This document shows, piece by piece, positions 23,174 through 32,268 of a stretch of 42,299 nucleotides of DNA. This stretch comes from Comamonadaceae bacterium (GTDB taxonomy: Bacteria > Pseudomonadota > Gammaproteobacteria > Burkholderiales > Burkholderiaceae_C). Where the stretch lies: NCBI GenBank assembly GCA_013297925.1, contig JAAFJC010000027.1, forward strand, positions 1 to 42,299, read 5' to 3'. The notes under the pieces were generated by a model. It saw only the letters and a program-made list of their open reading frames with translations, had not been told where the DNA came from and searched no databases. Position numbers and translations under genes: made by a program. How positions within the stretch are numbered: position 1 is the stretch's first letter; every line of letters starts with the position of its first letter.

Positions 23174-24532
23174 ATGACCAAAACGATTCGCTACACCCTG
23201 ATTTCCCTGCGTGACTTGTTTGTCTCGTTTGGACCTTTCATCGCCTTGGGCGTTGTGCTGCTGGGCGTGGCGTATTGGTGGCTCAATCCGAATCCACCCA
23301 AAACCGTCACTCTCGCCACTGGCCCTGCGCAAAGTGCTTATGACGAATTGGGCAAGAAGTACGTAGCCTATCTCAAGGCCAATCGCATCACCGTCAAAGT
23401 CGTGCAAACCGAAGGATCGTCTGCCAATTTAAAGCTGCTTCGCGATGGTTTGGTGGATATAGGCTTCGTGCAGGGCGGCACGAACGAACTCACCGAGGCT
23501 GATCAAGACAATCTTGAAACCCTAGGCAGCCTGTTCATGGAGCCGATTTGGCTGTTTTACAGAGAGGAATCTGCCGCTAGGTTGTTGGTCGCCCCCGCAA
23601 GCAAAACCAAAACCACGACGCAGCAAGCTACGCCCACACTCAGCGCCATCACCCAACTTCCCGGCTGGCGGCTCAATGTTGGCAGTGAAGGCTCAGGCGT
23701 GCCCAAGCTCATGACGCGACTGCTAGAGAGCAACCGCGTGGAGCCCAAAGACATCAAGCTCTCCACACTTGATCAAACACCCGCTGCTATGGCTTTGCTG
23801 GGCGGCGAGATTGATGCGTTGGTGTTTGCCTCTGCGCCCGAATCGTTGATGGTGCAAATGCTGTTGCAAACACCTGGCATCAAGTTGATGGATTTGCAGC
23901 AGAGCGAGGCTTATTCGCGTCGCTTCAATTTTCTCTCACCGGTCGTGCTGCCGCGAGGCGTGGTGGATTTGGCGCTGGATACGCCCAAGCAAGATGTGCG
24001 CTTGGTCGGCCCCACCGCATCGCTCATCACACGCAACACAACGCATCCCGCCCTTTTGCAGCTGTTTACCAGCGCTGCCCACCAAATCCACGGCGCGCCC
24101 GGCTGGTTTGCCAAATCCAAGCAATATCCGAATGCACAGCGCGATGAATTGCCCATGGCACAAGAGGCTGAGCGCTATTTGAAAAATGGTCCACCGCTGC
24201 TGCAGCGCTACCTGCCCTTTGGTTTTGCTAATTTGGTGGAGCGCATGTGGGTGGCGCTATCGGTGATCATTGTGGTGCTGCTGCCGCTCTCGCGCATCTT
24301 GCCGCCGCTCTACACCTTCCGTGTGCGCTCTCGCATCTTCAAATGGTATGCGCAGCTGCGGAGTATTGAAGACCGAGATTCTCCTGATCCGCAAATCCGC
24401 GCTGGCTTGATTGATGAAATCAACGCGCTGGACGGCATGGTGGAGAAAATCAAAATTCCGCTCTCGCATGCCGATGAGCTCTACGCCCTGCGCAGCAATA
24501 TTCATTTGGTGAGAAAGAAGCTGCTGCGCTAA
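23174..24532 (+). CDS. TAXI-family solute receptor, membrane-anchored
   Basis: This 452-residue protein is of the TAXI type of TRAP-transporter receptor. A membrane anchor near residues 17-38 (GPFIALGVVLLGVAYWW) replaces a cleaved signal. The binding domain starts TVTLATGPAQSAYDELGKKY, and GWRLNVGSEGSGVPKL and MALLGGEIDALVF are family motifs. A second membrane helix lies near 356-378 and is followed by a basic C-terminal cytosolic tail of about 70 residues. No TRAP permease is adjacent, so the ligand and partner are unknown, and sensing is as likely as transport. Confidence 0.85.
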   Translation: MTKTIRYTLISLRDLFVSFGPFIALGVVLLGVAYWWLNPNPPKTVTLATGPAQSAYDELGKKYVAYLKANRITVKVVQTEGSSANLKLLRDGLVDIGFVQGGTNELTEADQDNLETLGSLFMEPIWLFYREESAARLLVAPASKTKTTTQQATPTLSAITQLPGWRLNVGSEGSGVPKLMTRLLESNRVEPKDIKLSTLDQTPAAMALLGGEIDALVFASAPESLMVQMLLQTPGIKLMDLQQSEAYSRRFNFLSPVVLPRGVVDLALDTPKQDVRLVGPTASLITRNTTHPALLQLFTSAAHQIHGAPGWFAKSKQYPNAQRDELPMAQEAERYLKNGPPLLQRYLPFGFANLVERMWVALSVIIVVLLPLSRILPPLYTFRVRSRIFKWYAQLRSIEDRDSPDPQIRAGLIDEINALDGMVEKIKIPLSHADELYALRSNIHLVRKKLLR

Positions 24533-24544
24533 AGCAGCGCCTGA

Positions 24545-26371
24545 TCACATCTCGCGCAGTAAGGGCGCAGGATCGCTTTGCGCGTTGGATGCAGCATCTG
24601 TGGCAGGACTCGCTTGAACCGCTTCCTGCAGCGTCCTGATCTCAGCCAAGAGGCTTTGGATTTGGCCATCCGGCAAATCAATGCTCTTCAATCCGATTTC
24701 AATCCAAGGCATCAATCTTGCCGTGAATAGAAGATGCTCGGCTTTTCGCGCGCCAGCGCGCCGCAACGACACGCTCCACAGCAAAGCAGCGACGGCCTGC
24801 GTGTATTGCTCGTGATCTCCGGGGTTGCGCTCAAACAATTGCGCGCGCGCCAGCACCAGCGCCCAAGGCCCCATCAGGAACTGCTTGATGACCGGTGGTG
24901 CATCGCTGGCATCTTTGCGGCCTACCAGCCCAAAGCCCAAGCGGCCTGCCAACTGCCGCGCAGTTTGCATTTGCTCTTGTTGCTGAGCCGCAAGCGCTTG
25001 CTTTTTAGCTTCCTGGCTGTCGATTTGCTGCCAATAGCTGCTTAACTTCTCACTCGCTTTTTCAAACACACGTGCATTCACAAATTGCATTTTGGCGATA
25101 GAGCCCATTAGTTTGTCTATCGGCGATATGAAATCCGTGAACCCATCTGCCGCTTCACTGGAATAACGCAAGCTGCGTTGACAGATCAAATCCAAAAACT
25201 GTCGCGCGGGATGTGCACTATCCGATAGCACTGGCTCATCCTCTCGCACCAAAATTCGTAGAGAGGGCTTCAAAGTCTCCAGCATGTCTTGAAGGGGGAC
25301 TGGAACCCGTTGCAAACTGGGCGATGTCGTGTTTTGATAGGATTTGATCAGTTCATCGATTTGGGTATCAATCGTTTGAAATGAACTGGCTTTGGATACT
25401 CTAGTGCTGACTGGTGCGGCCGGCTGACCTGCCGCTGGCATGGCATCAGCATTGAGATCAGGCATCGGCAAACCGCGCTCATGAATCTGGGCCATCAGAT
25501 TCTCTGCTTCATCCAGATCTAGCATCATCGCTTGCAGCGGATCGGCATTGAAGGCGCGCGCCAAATCGCTGCTTTGCTCCAAGGGAATGCCGAGATGCAT
25601 GCGCAATTGCAGCACCGTCTTCTTGGCTTGCTCGGCAAGCGCCAAAGTTTGCGGGTCTACCGCTTCGCTGGCCTCAGCAGAAGCAGCCGAGCCCTCCGCC
25701 AGCCCATAGGCCTGCGCAGCATAATCGCCAAAATCTTCCGCCAGCGCAATCTGGCTTGGCTCACGTTGGCTAGGGTCGCGCAGAACGGCCTGCAATTGCA
25801 AGTACACCCATGCCAGCTGAGAGCTGAGCGCTGCAAGCAAATGATCGGCCCAAATCTGCCGCAGCTCCGCAGCCACCTCGCTTCGGGAGATCAGCTCCAG
25901 CAAGGCTTGCACATAAGACGACGGCGCCAATGGATTGGCAAGGCAGCCGCTGGCTTGCACAGAAGCTTCCAGCGCGGCAGCCTCTGATGCGCAAATACGC
26001 AGATCAACGCCCGGCAAAATCGTGACCATCTTGGCAGGCGCAGGATAGGCCATGGCCACCCGAAGCAACGCAGGATACTCCCGAAGCCAGCGCGCTCTTT
26101 GCTCATCCATGGCGGCGGCGGCGGCGTCCAGGATCTGAGCCAGATGGGTGCCTTCCATGCTGACTGTTTTACGATCAATACTTTGAAGAGCACGACTCAC
26201 CAAATTCGTGATCACCTGAGGGGCGAGCTCAAGACTCCAAGCCAAAGCTTGGCGCAAATTATCGGGCACTTCCTCACCTGCCCCAGTCGAAGGCACAGCG
26301 GACGGCTGATTGTGCTGAGAAACCAGCGCATCAAAATCTTCGGTTGACAGTGAGGGAAGTGGCGTATCCAT
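24545..26371 (-). CDS. DUF1631 protein
   Basis: This 608-residue cytosolic protein is of unknown function. The C-terminal half shows the DUF1631 pattern I remember: HPARQFLDLICQRSL, a helical segment with FEKASEKLSSYW, then IKQFLMGPWALVLARAQL and AALLWSVSLR. The N-terminal half is helical and Ala/Gln-rich. The ATG at 26371 (MDTPLPSLSTEDF) is preferred over a start at 26434. Some databases call such proteins thymidine phosphorylase; nothing here supports that. It is divergent from the peptidase gene, with 134 bases between starts. Confidence 0.72.
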   Translation of the reverse strand: MDTPLPSLSTEDFDALVSQHNQPSAVPSTGAGEEVPDNLRQALAWSLELAPQVITNLVSRALQSIDRKTVSMEGTHLAQILDAAAAAMDEQRARWLREYPALLRVAMAYPAPAKMVTILPGVDLRICASEAAALEASVQASGCLANPLAPSSYVQALLELISRSEVAAELRQIWADHLLAALSSQLAWVYLQLQAVLRDPSQREPSQIALAEDFGDYAAQAYGLAEGSAASAEASEAVDPQTLALAEQAKKTVLQLRMHLGIPLEQSSDLARAFNADPLQAMMLDLDEAENLMAQIHERGLPMPDLNADAMPAAGQPAAPVSTRVSKASSFQTIDTQIDELIKSYQNTTSPSLQRVPVPLQDMLETLKPSLRILVREDEPVLSDSAHPARQFLDLICQRSLRYSSEAADGFTDFISPIDKLMGSIAKMQFVNARVFEKASEKLSSYWQQIDSQEAKKQALAAQQQEQMQTARQLAGRLGFGLVGRKDASDAPPVIKQFLMGPWALVLARAQLFERNPGDHEQYTQAVAALLWSVSLRRAGARKAEHLLFTARLMPWIEIGLKSIDLPDGQIQSLLAEIRTLQEAVQASPATDAASNAQSDPAPLLREM

Positions 26372-26505
26372 GCAGCCGCCATTATTGCTGCATTCGCTTC
26401 GTTTACCCTGGGCTTCTGTCACACATCCGCGCAAAGAAGATCAGCTTTCAACAGATCGTTGTTTGTACACTGCAGTCTTGTGCGGAATTTCGCTACACTG
26501 TAACT

Positions 26506-27486
26506 ATGCGCAGCCTTTTGCAACTCACTCTGGATTTGTTTAATGACGTGGCTTTGCCGCCGAAAACAAAAGAGAAACAAGTTGTAAGCCCTGCGAGCGC
26601 TGCGCAAGAAGCTATATCTTTTATAGCATCTGCTCCCGCTGAGCACCTTGCTTCTATGCTGCGCCCCACACATTTTTCTCACCCGCGTGCCAATCGCGAA
26701 GCGCGTTTGCAAACGCAGGCGGGCAAGCGCATCGGCCAAGGTGGCGGCGAATGCATCGTGGCCTATGAGCTGCGCCGCGCCAAGCGCAAGACGATTGGCT
26801 TCATGGTCGGCGCAGATGGCTTGGTGGTAAGCGCGCCGCGCTGGGTGCCGCTGTATGAAGTGGATAAAGCGCTTCAAGAGAAATCCACTTGGATCGTGAA
26901 CAAGCTCTGCGAAGCGCAGGATCGAGAGCAACGCCAAGCGCAGGCCAAGATTCAATGGAGAGAAGGCGCTGTGATCCCGTTTCTGGGCGAGAGCGTGATC
27001 ATCGTGATCGATCCGCGGCAAGCTATAGGCGGCGCCACAGCTGAGCAAGGCATGGCACAACTGCACAGCGATGCCAGCGCCCTGCCCGGTGTGCCGCATC
27101 TCACACTGCATGTGGGCCTGCCGCACGATGCCGCACCCGAGCGCATCCGCGATTCGGTGCAAGCCTGGCTCATGCGTCAAGCCAAGCGCATTTTTGAAGA
27201 ACGCCTCAACCATTTCGCACCACAGCTCGGTGTGAGATGGACAAAACTATCCCTCTCGAATGCCAGCAGCCGCTGGGGCAGCGCTGGTAGCGATGGCGCG
27301 ATTCGCCTGAATTGGCGGCTCATCCATTTCCGCCAAAACGTGATCGATTACGTCGTCGTCCACGAGCTGTCTCACCTGCGCGTGATGGATCACAGCCCCC
27401 GCTTTTGGAGCACAGTTGAATCCATCATGCCTGACTATGCAGAGCGAAAAGGTATGCTCAAGGATGAACCACTACCCAAGTGGTAG
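26506..27486 (+). CDS. YgjP-type zinc metallopeptidase (M48-like, DUF45)
   Basis: This 326-residue protein has the SprT/WSS1-like fold seen in YgjP. The zinc motif HELSH is at about residue 286, preceded by the signature SSRWGSAGSDGAIRLNWRLI. A third zinc ligand lies in HSPRFW. The N-terminal 65 residues are a poorly conserved extension, part of which (EAISFIASAPAEHLA) coincides with a partial interspersed repeat. The ATG at 26506 is used; an in-frame start at 26344 would run into the promoter region of the divergent gene. Its substrate is unknown. Confidence 0.88.
   Translation: MRSLLQLTLDLFNDVALPPKTKEKQVVSPASAAQEAISFIASAPAEHLASMLRPTHFSHPRANREARLQTQAGKRIGQGGGECIVAYELRRAKRKTIGFMVGADGLVVSAPRWVPLYEVDKALQEKSTWIVNKLCEAQDREQRQAQAKIQWREGAVIPFLGESVIIVIDPRQAIGGATAEQGMAQLHSDASALPGVPHLTLHVGLPHDAAPERIRDSVQAWLMRQAKRIFEERLNHFAPQLGVRWTKLSLSNASSRWGSAGSDGAIRLNWRLIHFRQNVIDYVVVHELSHLRVMDHSPRFWSTVESIMPDYAERKGMLKDEPLPKW
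26611..26640 (+). repeat. Partial interspersed repeat copy I (inside YgjP-type gene)
   Basis: GCTATATCTTTTATAGCATC then TGCTCCCGCT aligns with the first half of copy F (GCTAT, seven bases, GTAGCATCT, CCCGC). The core with GCCGGC is missing. Confidence 0.5.
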
Positions 27487-27514
27487 GCTGTGGTGCAAAA
27501 TTAGATCACTCCTA

Positions 27515-27575
27515 AATCAATAGCGTCTAGCGCAATAAATACGCCAGCTAAATGCGATTTTTAGCTCAAAATTTG
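27515..27575 (+). repeat. Interspersed repeat copy J (intergenic)
   Basis: AATCAATAGCGTCTAGCGCA then ATAAATACGCCAGCTAAATG and a TTTTTAGC end. It is a diverged copy, in the gap before the aminotransferase. Confidence 0.6.
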
Positions 27576-27612
27576 CTCTTAAAATCACGTTCATACATCT
27601 CAGAGACTGTTT

Positions 27613-28788
27613 ATGCTCCCCTTCGCCACCCGCCTTCAAAACGTCGAAACCTCCGCCATTCGCGAAATCTTCAAGCTGCTGGGCAAGCCTGGCATCATCA
27701 GCTTGGCGGGCGGCTTTCCTGATGCGAATTTGTTCGACATCGAAGGCATCCGCGAAGCCAGCGTCAAAGCGCTGGCCGATAACCCCGGCGCGGTTCTGCA
27801 ATACGGCGCGACGGAAGGCCACGATCCGCTGCGCGGAGAGATCGCGAAATATATGGCAGGCAAAGGCGCAAAAGTCGAGCCCACAGGCCTCATCACCACC
27901 ACCGGCAGCCAGCAAGCGCTCGATCTGATCGGCAAAACGATGATCTCCCCCGGCGATAAAGTGATCGTCGAAGCGCCCACCTTTCTCGCCACGATCCAGT
28001 GCTTTCGCCTCTACGGCGCGAATCTCGTTGGCGCGCCGATTGATGCGGATGGCGTGAAAGTCGATGAGCTGGAAAAACTCATCATCGAACACAAACCTAA
28101 GCTGATTTATCTCATCCCCAATTTCGGCAATCCCTCCGGCGCGATGCTGAGCTTGGAGCGCCGCAAGCGCGTCTTGCAGCTGGCGCTGCAACACAAAGTG
28201 CTGGTGATTGAAGACGATCCGTATGGCGAGCTGTATTTCGGCGCGCCGCCGCCGCCGTCGATGCTTGAGCTCTCAGAAGGCATACCCGGCAGCCGCGATT
28301 GGCTCGCTTATTGCGGCAGCCTCAGCAAAGTCATGTCGCCCGGCCTGCGCGTGGGCTGGCTGATTGCGCATCCTGCGCTGCTGCAAAACGCCGTGATGTG
28401 CAAGCAATTCTCCGATGCACACACCAGCAATCTCGCGCAGGCCACGGCTTATGAATACCTCAAGATGAACCGCATGGCTGGCGTGCTCGCTAAGGTGCGC
28501 CCAGCCTATGCTGAGCGCGCACAAGCCTTGTGTGCCAACCTCAAGAAAGTGCTCGGAGACGGCATCGAATTCTCAGCCCCACAAGGCGGCATGTTCGTCT
28601 GGGCACGGCTCACCCAGCCCGGCGCAGATGCGCGCGATTTTGCCAAGCAAGCCATTGAGCGCGGCGTTGCATTTATTCCCGGTACACCGTTTTACGCGGT
28701 CAACCCTGATCACGCCACACTGCGATTTAGCTTTGCCACATCAAGCATTGAGAAGATTGAAGAAGGCGTAGCGCGGCTAAAGGGCTAA
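27613..28788 (+). CDS. PLP-dependent aminotransferase, class I/II
   Basis: This 391-residue fold-type I aminotransferase starts FATRLQNVETSAIREIFKLL, followed by IISLAGGFPDANLFD, typical of the 2-aminoadipate/aromatic (LysN- or MocR-catalytic-like) subgroup. The PLP lysine is Lys239 in GSLSKVMSPGLRVGW, NPSG and EDDPYGELYF are conserved, and the substrate arginine is in LRFSF near the end. No helix-turn-helix domain is fused. It likely transfers an amino group between an amino acid and 2-oxoglutarate; the substrate is not decidable. A 126-base gap with a repeat copy precedes it. Confidence 0.93.
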   Translation: MLPFATRLQNVETSAIREIFKLLGKPGIISLAGGFPDANLFDIEGIREASVKALADNPGAVLQYGATEGHDPLRGEIAKYMAGKGAKVEPTGLITTTGSQQALDLIGKTMISPGDKVIVEAPTFLATIQCFRLYGANLVGAPIDADGVKVDELEKLIIEHKPKLIYLIPNFGNPSGAMLSLERRKRVLQLALQHKVLVIEDDPYGELYFGAPPPPSMLELSEGIPGSRDWLAYCGSLSKVMSPGLRVGWLIAHPALLQNAVMCKQFSDAHTSNLAQATAYEYLKMNRMAGVLAKVRPAYAERAQALCANLKKVLGDGIEFSAPQGGMFVWARLTQPGADARDFAKQAIERGVAFIPGTPFYAVNPDHATLRFSFATSSIEKIEEGVARLKG

Positions 28789-28827
28789 AGCTTCACAAAC
28801 CGTACTTTTTCTGTCAATATTCCTTTC

Positions 28828-29685
28828 GTGCAGCTCAATATCCACCCGCCCACGCCGCTGGAGTATTTCGCCACTCTCGTGGCCGATGATGATGCTTTCC
28901 CGCTGCTAGAAGCGGCTGCTTGCCTTGGGCAAGATGAATATCCTGATTTGGATGTGCAGCAGGTGCTCGGTGATGTAGATCAGCTCATCGCCCGCCTTAA
29001 GCGCCGCATCCCCCCGGATGCCGCTGCGCTGCATCGCTTGAGAGCCGTTCAGCAGTTTTTCTACCGCGATATGAGCTTCGCAGGCAATGCCAACAATTAT
29101 TACGAGCCCGATAACTCTTATCTCAATGCCGTACTGCGCACCCGCAAGGGCATCCCGATCAGCCTCGCGGTGATTTGGCTAGAGATCGCGCAAGCGGTGG
29201 GGCTCAACGCTCGCGGCGTGGCTTTCCCTGGCCATTTCATGATCAAGGTCACGATGCCGCGCGGCCAGGTGGTGATTGATCCACTCACAGGCCAAAGCCT
29301 TTCTCGGGAGGAGCTCTCTGAGCGGCTGGAGCCCTACAAACGCCGCAGCGGTTTGGTCGATGATTTCGACGTGCCGCTCGGCCTCTATCTGCAATCAGCC
29401 AAGCCACGCGACATCCTTGCGCGGATGCTGCGTAACCTCAAAGAAATCCACAAAACGCAGGAAGACTGGCCACGTTTCATCGCCGTGCAAAATCGCTTGA
29501 TCACCCTGCTCCCCGAAGCATGGGCAGAATATCGCGACAGAGGCTTAGCGCTTGCCGAGATGGAAGAAAAAGTGGGCGGCAGTAGCGCAGCTATTCCTGA
29601 TTTGGAGCTGTATCTCTCCAAAGCGGAAGATGCGCTGGATATTGATGCGATTGCCGAGCTGGTGGCTGGGCTGCGGCAAACTTAA
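28828..29685 (+). CDS. SirB1-family transglutaminase-like/TPR protein
   Basis: This 285-residue cytosolic protein has a transglutaminase-like core (residues about 40-190) with FFYRDMSFAGN, SYLNAVLRTRKGIPISLAVIWLEIA and GVAFPGHFMIKV. A TPR-type C-terminal part (LKEIHKTQEDWPRFIAVQNR) follows. The catalytic cysteine of true transglutaminases is not apparent: the position is N-A-V-L, as in SirB1 relatives. The start is GTG at 28828, as no ATG in frame fits. The exact role of SirB1 proteins is not known. Confidence 0.9.
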   Translation: MQLNIHPPTPLEYFATLVADDDAFPLLEAAACLGQDEYPDLDVQQVLGDVDQLIARLKRRIPPDAAALHRLRAVQQFFYRDMSFAGNANNYYEPDNSYLNAVLRTRKGIPISLAVIWLEIAQAVGLNARGVAFPGHFMIKVTMPRGQVVIDPLTGQSLSREELSERLEPYKRRSGLVDDFDVPLGLYLQSAKPRDILARMLRNLKEIHKTQEDWPRFIAVQNRLITLLPEAWAEYRDRGLALAEMEEKVGGSSAAIPDLELYLSKAEDALDIDAIAELVAGLRQT

Positions 29686-30578
29686 GCGATAAATTCGCCC
29701 AATAATCGATGAACGAGCGCTGGCTGCTCGTGAATGATCCAATGCGTGGCATCTTCGATCCGGTGAATACTGAGATCTGGAATATAGGCTTCCAAGCCAT
29801 CGATCAAGCGCGGTGGCAAAGCAATGTCTTGCATGCCCCAGATCACTTGGCATGGGATGTTTACAGTGAGTGCCTCATGCGGAATCACGATGCCGTGAAT
29901 CGCACTTTTCTGGTCCAGTGGCGGCTTCAGGGGCGAGGCGCGATAAAAATTGCAGCCGCCCGTGAGGCCTTGGCTCCAGACATCGCGGTATTGTGCTTTC
30001 GTGGCTTCATCCAGCCACGCGTATTTACCATCCACTGCACCTAAGCGGCTGAAGAATTCAAACAGGCGGCGGAAATCATCTTCAGCCAACAGCTTTTCAG
30101 CATCTGGTCGGCACAGGAAATTCATATAACTGCTGGACGCTTGCTGATTCGCATCAGTTTTCAAATCGCGCAAAAACGTCCCCGGATGCGGTGAATTGAT
30201 GATGCAAAGTTTGCGCATCAATTGCGGCATCTGATTGGCCAAACTCCAAGCCACCGCGCCGCCCCAGTCATGCGCTACGAGGGCAGCTAATGGTTGACTC
30301 GGCGACTCTATCGCCATCAAGGCCGCAATGTCTTGCACCAAATGCTTGGCACGATACTGCGCTACATCCGCCAGTGCAGAAGACTTTTCAAAACCGCGCA
30401 AATTCGGCGCAATGCAGCGGTAGCCCAGAGATGCGAAATGCGCCAGCGTGGCATCCCATACAAAGGCCGCCTCCGGAAAGCCATGCAAGAAAATCAGCAC
30501 AGGCTTGCCCTTCTCGCCCGCAGCGCGACAGGAAAGCTTGATGCCATGCGGCAAATCCAGTGCAAACGTGGTGATCAT
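29682..30578 (-). CDS. Alpha/beta hydrolase, epoxide hydrolase type
   Basis: This 298-residue soluble hydrolase has the HGFPEAAFVWD oxyanion motif, a nucleophile elbow VAHDWGGAV with Asp as nucleophile, and a C-terminal histidine in DATHWIIHEQP, so the triad is D-H plus acid. An Asp nucleophile points to epoxide hydrolases or haloacetate dehalogenases, not esterases. The ATG at 30578 gives the normal N-terminus; a longer frame to 30824 overlaps the DUF1624 gene and is rejected. The gene overlaps the 3' end of the convergent SirB1 gene by 4 bases and sits directly after DUF1624. Confidence 0.88.
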   Translation of the reverse strand: MITTFALDLPHGIKLSCRAAGEKGKPVLIFLHGFPEAAFVWDATLAHFASLGYRCIAPNLRGFEKSSALADVAQYRAKHLVQDIAALMAIESPSQPLAALVAHDWGGAVAWSLANQMPQLMRKLCIINSPHPGTFLRDLKTDANQQASSSYMNFLCRPDAEKLLAEDDFRRLFEFFSRLGAVDGKYAWLDEATKAQYRDVWSQGLTGGCNFYRASPLKPPLDQKSAIHGIVIPHEALTVNIPCQVIWGMQDIALPPRLIDGLEAYIPDLSIHRIEDATHWIIHEQPALVHRLLGEFIA

Positions 30579-30580
30579 GA

Positions 30581-31318
30581 TCAAGCTCCAAATTTTTTCA
30601 ATACAGTCAGCGTACCGATCATGACCGGTTGATGCAACATGTACCAAGTCAAACTCCAAGTGCCCAGCCACGCCAGCCATTTTGCTGCGGGTGGAATGCT
30701 GACAGCCATGCCTGCAGAGCGATTCGCGAGCAGCCACTGCGCAGCAGCCACGCCCCACCACATCACGCCCAGCCATGGGAAGATCGGGACATAGTCTTCT
30801 GTGACAGGCAGCCTGCTGACCCAACCCAGGATATTGAAACCGGGTTCATTGAGAAACTGCAAGTTTCCCGGCGTGGATATTGCGGAAGCCGCTATGAATT
30901 TAGAAGCAATCGCCAATGCACCCAAAGGCCAAAGCCACACGCCCCAATGCGCCGTGAGACGCACGATGATCAGCATCACGGCGATGCCGTGCAACACGCC
31001 GAAATAGATAAACGTCTGCGGGTACATCCAATACGAAGCTGCTGAGACAAGCAGCGCACAGCCCGCCACCTGCGCCCAGCGCTTCCAAAAGCGTTGCCAC
31101 GTCTGCCCCTGATGCAAAGCCACAGCCTGCCCTGCGCCTGCACACAGGAGGAATAAACTGACAATCGCGCCGCGCTGCCAAGTCCAAACCGGATCGTGAT
31201 AAAAATCCTGCTTGATCCAGCCGAAATGATTGAGATCAAAGCAAAAGTGGTAAATCGTCATCCAGACAATGGCCACACCTCTCAGCGCGTCTAGGCGGTC
31301 AAAGCGCGTGTGATTCAT
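30581..31318 (-). CDS. DUF1624 (HGSNAT catalytic-type) membrane protein
   Basis: This 245-residue inner-membrane protein begins with the heparan-alpha-glucosaminide N-acetyltransferase-type motif RFDRLDALRGVAIVWMTIYHFCFDL. Six to seven membrane helices follow, including YFGVLHGIAVMLII and WYMLHQPV. Bacterial members are thought to move acyl groups across the membrane onto sugars or lipids, but the substrate is unknown. It is 2 bases upstream of the hydrolase gene and 1 base after the DUF808 gene, suggesting one three-gene transcript. Confidence 0.87.
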   Translation of the reverse strand: MNHTRFDRLDALRGVAIVWMTIYHFCFDLNHFGWIKQDFYHDPVWTWQRGAIVSLFLLCAGAGQAVALHQGQTWQRFWKRWAQVAGCALLVSAASYWMYPQTFIYFGVLHGIAVMLIIVRLTAHWGVWLWPLGALAIASKFIAASAISTPGNLQFLNEPGFNILGWVSRLPVTEDYVPIFPWLGVMWWGVAAAQWLLANRSAGMAVSIPPAAKWLAWLGTWSLTWYMLHQPVMIGTLTVLKKFGA

Positions 31319-31319
31319 T

Positions 31320-32216
31320 TCACTTGCCGCGAATTTTCTGGATCAACATCCACAGCGCCACGCAAATCGCACCGACGATCACGCCTACGATACCTTCCAG
31401 CACAAAGCCCCAAAGAGCCGAAAGAGCACCCGCGCCAATCACAGCCTTGATGGCATGTTCGATCATCGGAATACCATGCGCAATGATGCTGCCGCCCACG
31501 GTGAACATCGCAATCGTGCCCGCCACTGAGAGAAAACGCATCAACTTCGGCGCAAACGCCACAAGGCCACGCCCGAAAGCACGTGCGCCGCTATTGGCAG
31601 ATTTCATCAATGCCAGCCCCGCATCATCCATCTTCACAATACCTGCCACGAGGCCATACACGCCCACCGTCATGATCACGGAAATCGCGATCAGCACTGT
31701 CACTTGTTTCGTGAACGCAGCAGCTGCCACCGTGCCCAAAGTGATCACGATGATCTCGGCAGACAAAATAAAATCGGTGCGAATCGCGCCTTTGATTTTG
31801 TCTTTCTCAAACTGCACCATATCCACCTCAGGGTTTTGCACGGCCTGCGTGATCGCAGCGTGATTCGCGTCGCCTTCCGTTTTGTGGAAGAACTTGTGAA
31901 CCACTTTCTCAAAGCCTTCGAAGCAGAGAAAGGCACCACCGAGCATCAGCAGCGGCAAAATCGCCCAAGGTATCAGCGCACTGATGGCCAACGCTGCCGG
32001 CACAAGAATGGCTTTATTGATCGCCGAACCCTTGGCCACCGCCCACACCACAGGCAGCTCGCGCTTAGCCGCCACGCCCGCCACCTGCTCTGCATTGAGT
32101 GCCAAATCGTCCCCCAGCACACCCGCCGTCTTTTTAGCGGCCACTTTGGTCATCACTGCTACGTCATCAAGCAGGGTAGCAATATCGTCAAGAAGAGCAA
32201 GGAGACTGGAGGCCAT
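31320..32216 (-). CDS. DUF808 (YedI-type) membrane protein
   Basis: This 298-residue protein has the family's start, ASSLLALLDDIATLLDDVAVM, the KKTAGVLGDDLALNAEQVAG segment and several membrane helices. The motif GGAFLCFEGFEKVVHKF is typical. Function is unknown. It is first of the minus-strand trio with DUF1624 and the hydrolase, and lies downstream of dbpA after a 52-base gap. Confidence 0.9.
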   Translation of the reverse strand: MASSLLALLDDIATLLDDVAVMTKVAAKKTAGVLGDDLALNAEQVAGVAAKRELPVVWAVAKGSAINKAILVPAALAISALIPWAILPLLMLGGAFLCFEGFEKVVHKFFHKTEGDANHAAITQAVQNPEVDMVQFEKDKIKGAIRTDFILSAEIIVITLGTVAAAAFTKQVTVLIAISVIMTVGVYGLVAGIVKMDDAGLALMKSANSGARAFGRGLVAFAPKLMRFLSVAGTIAMFTVGGSIIAHGIPMIEHAIKAVIGAGALSALWGFVLEGIVGVIVGAICVALWMLIQKIRGK

Positions 32217-32268
32217 GTCTTTAATTTTGAATATGAGAAGAGATTTTGCCGCAGATGCGTGACTACGT

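Noticed and set aside
22878-23177. Small open frames across the inverted repeat after the MerT-like gene
   Set aside because: They arise from the repetitive CGCAGA sequence and lack ribosome-binding sites.
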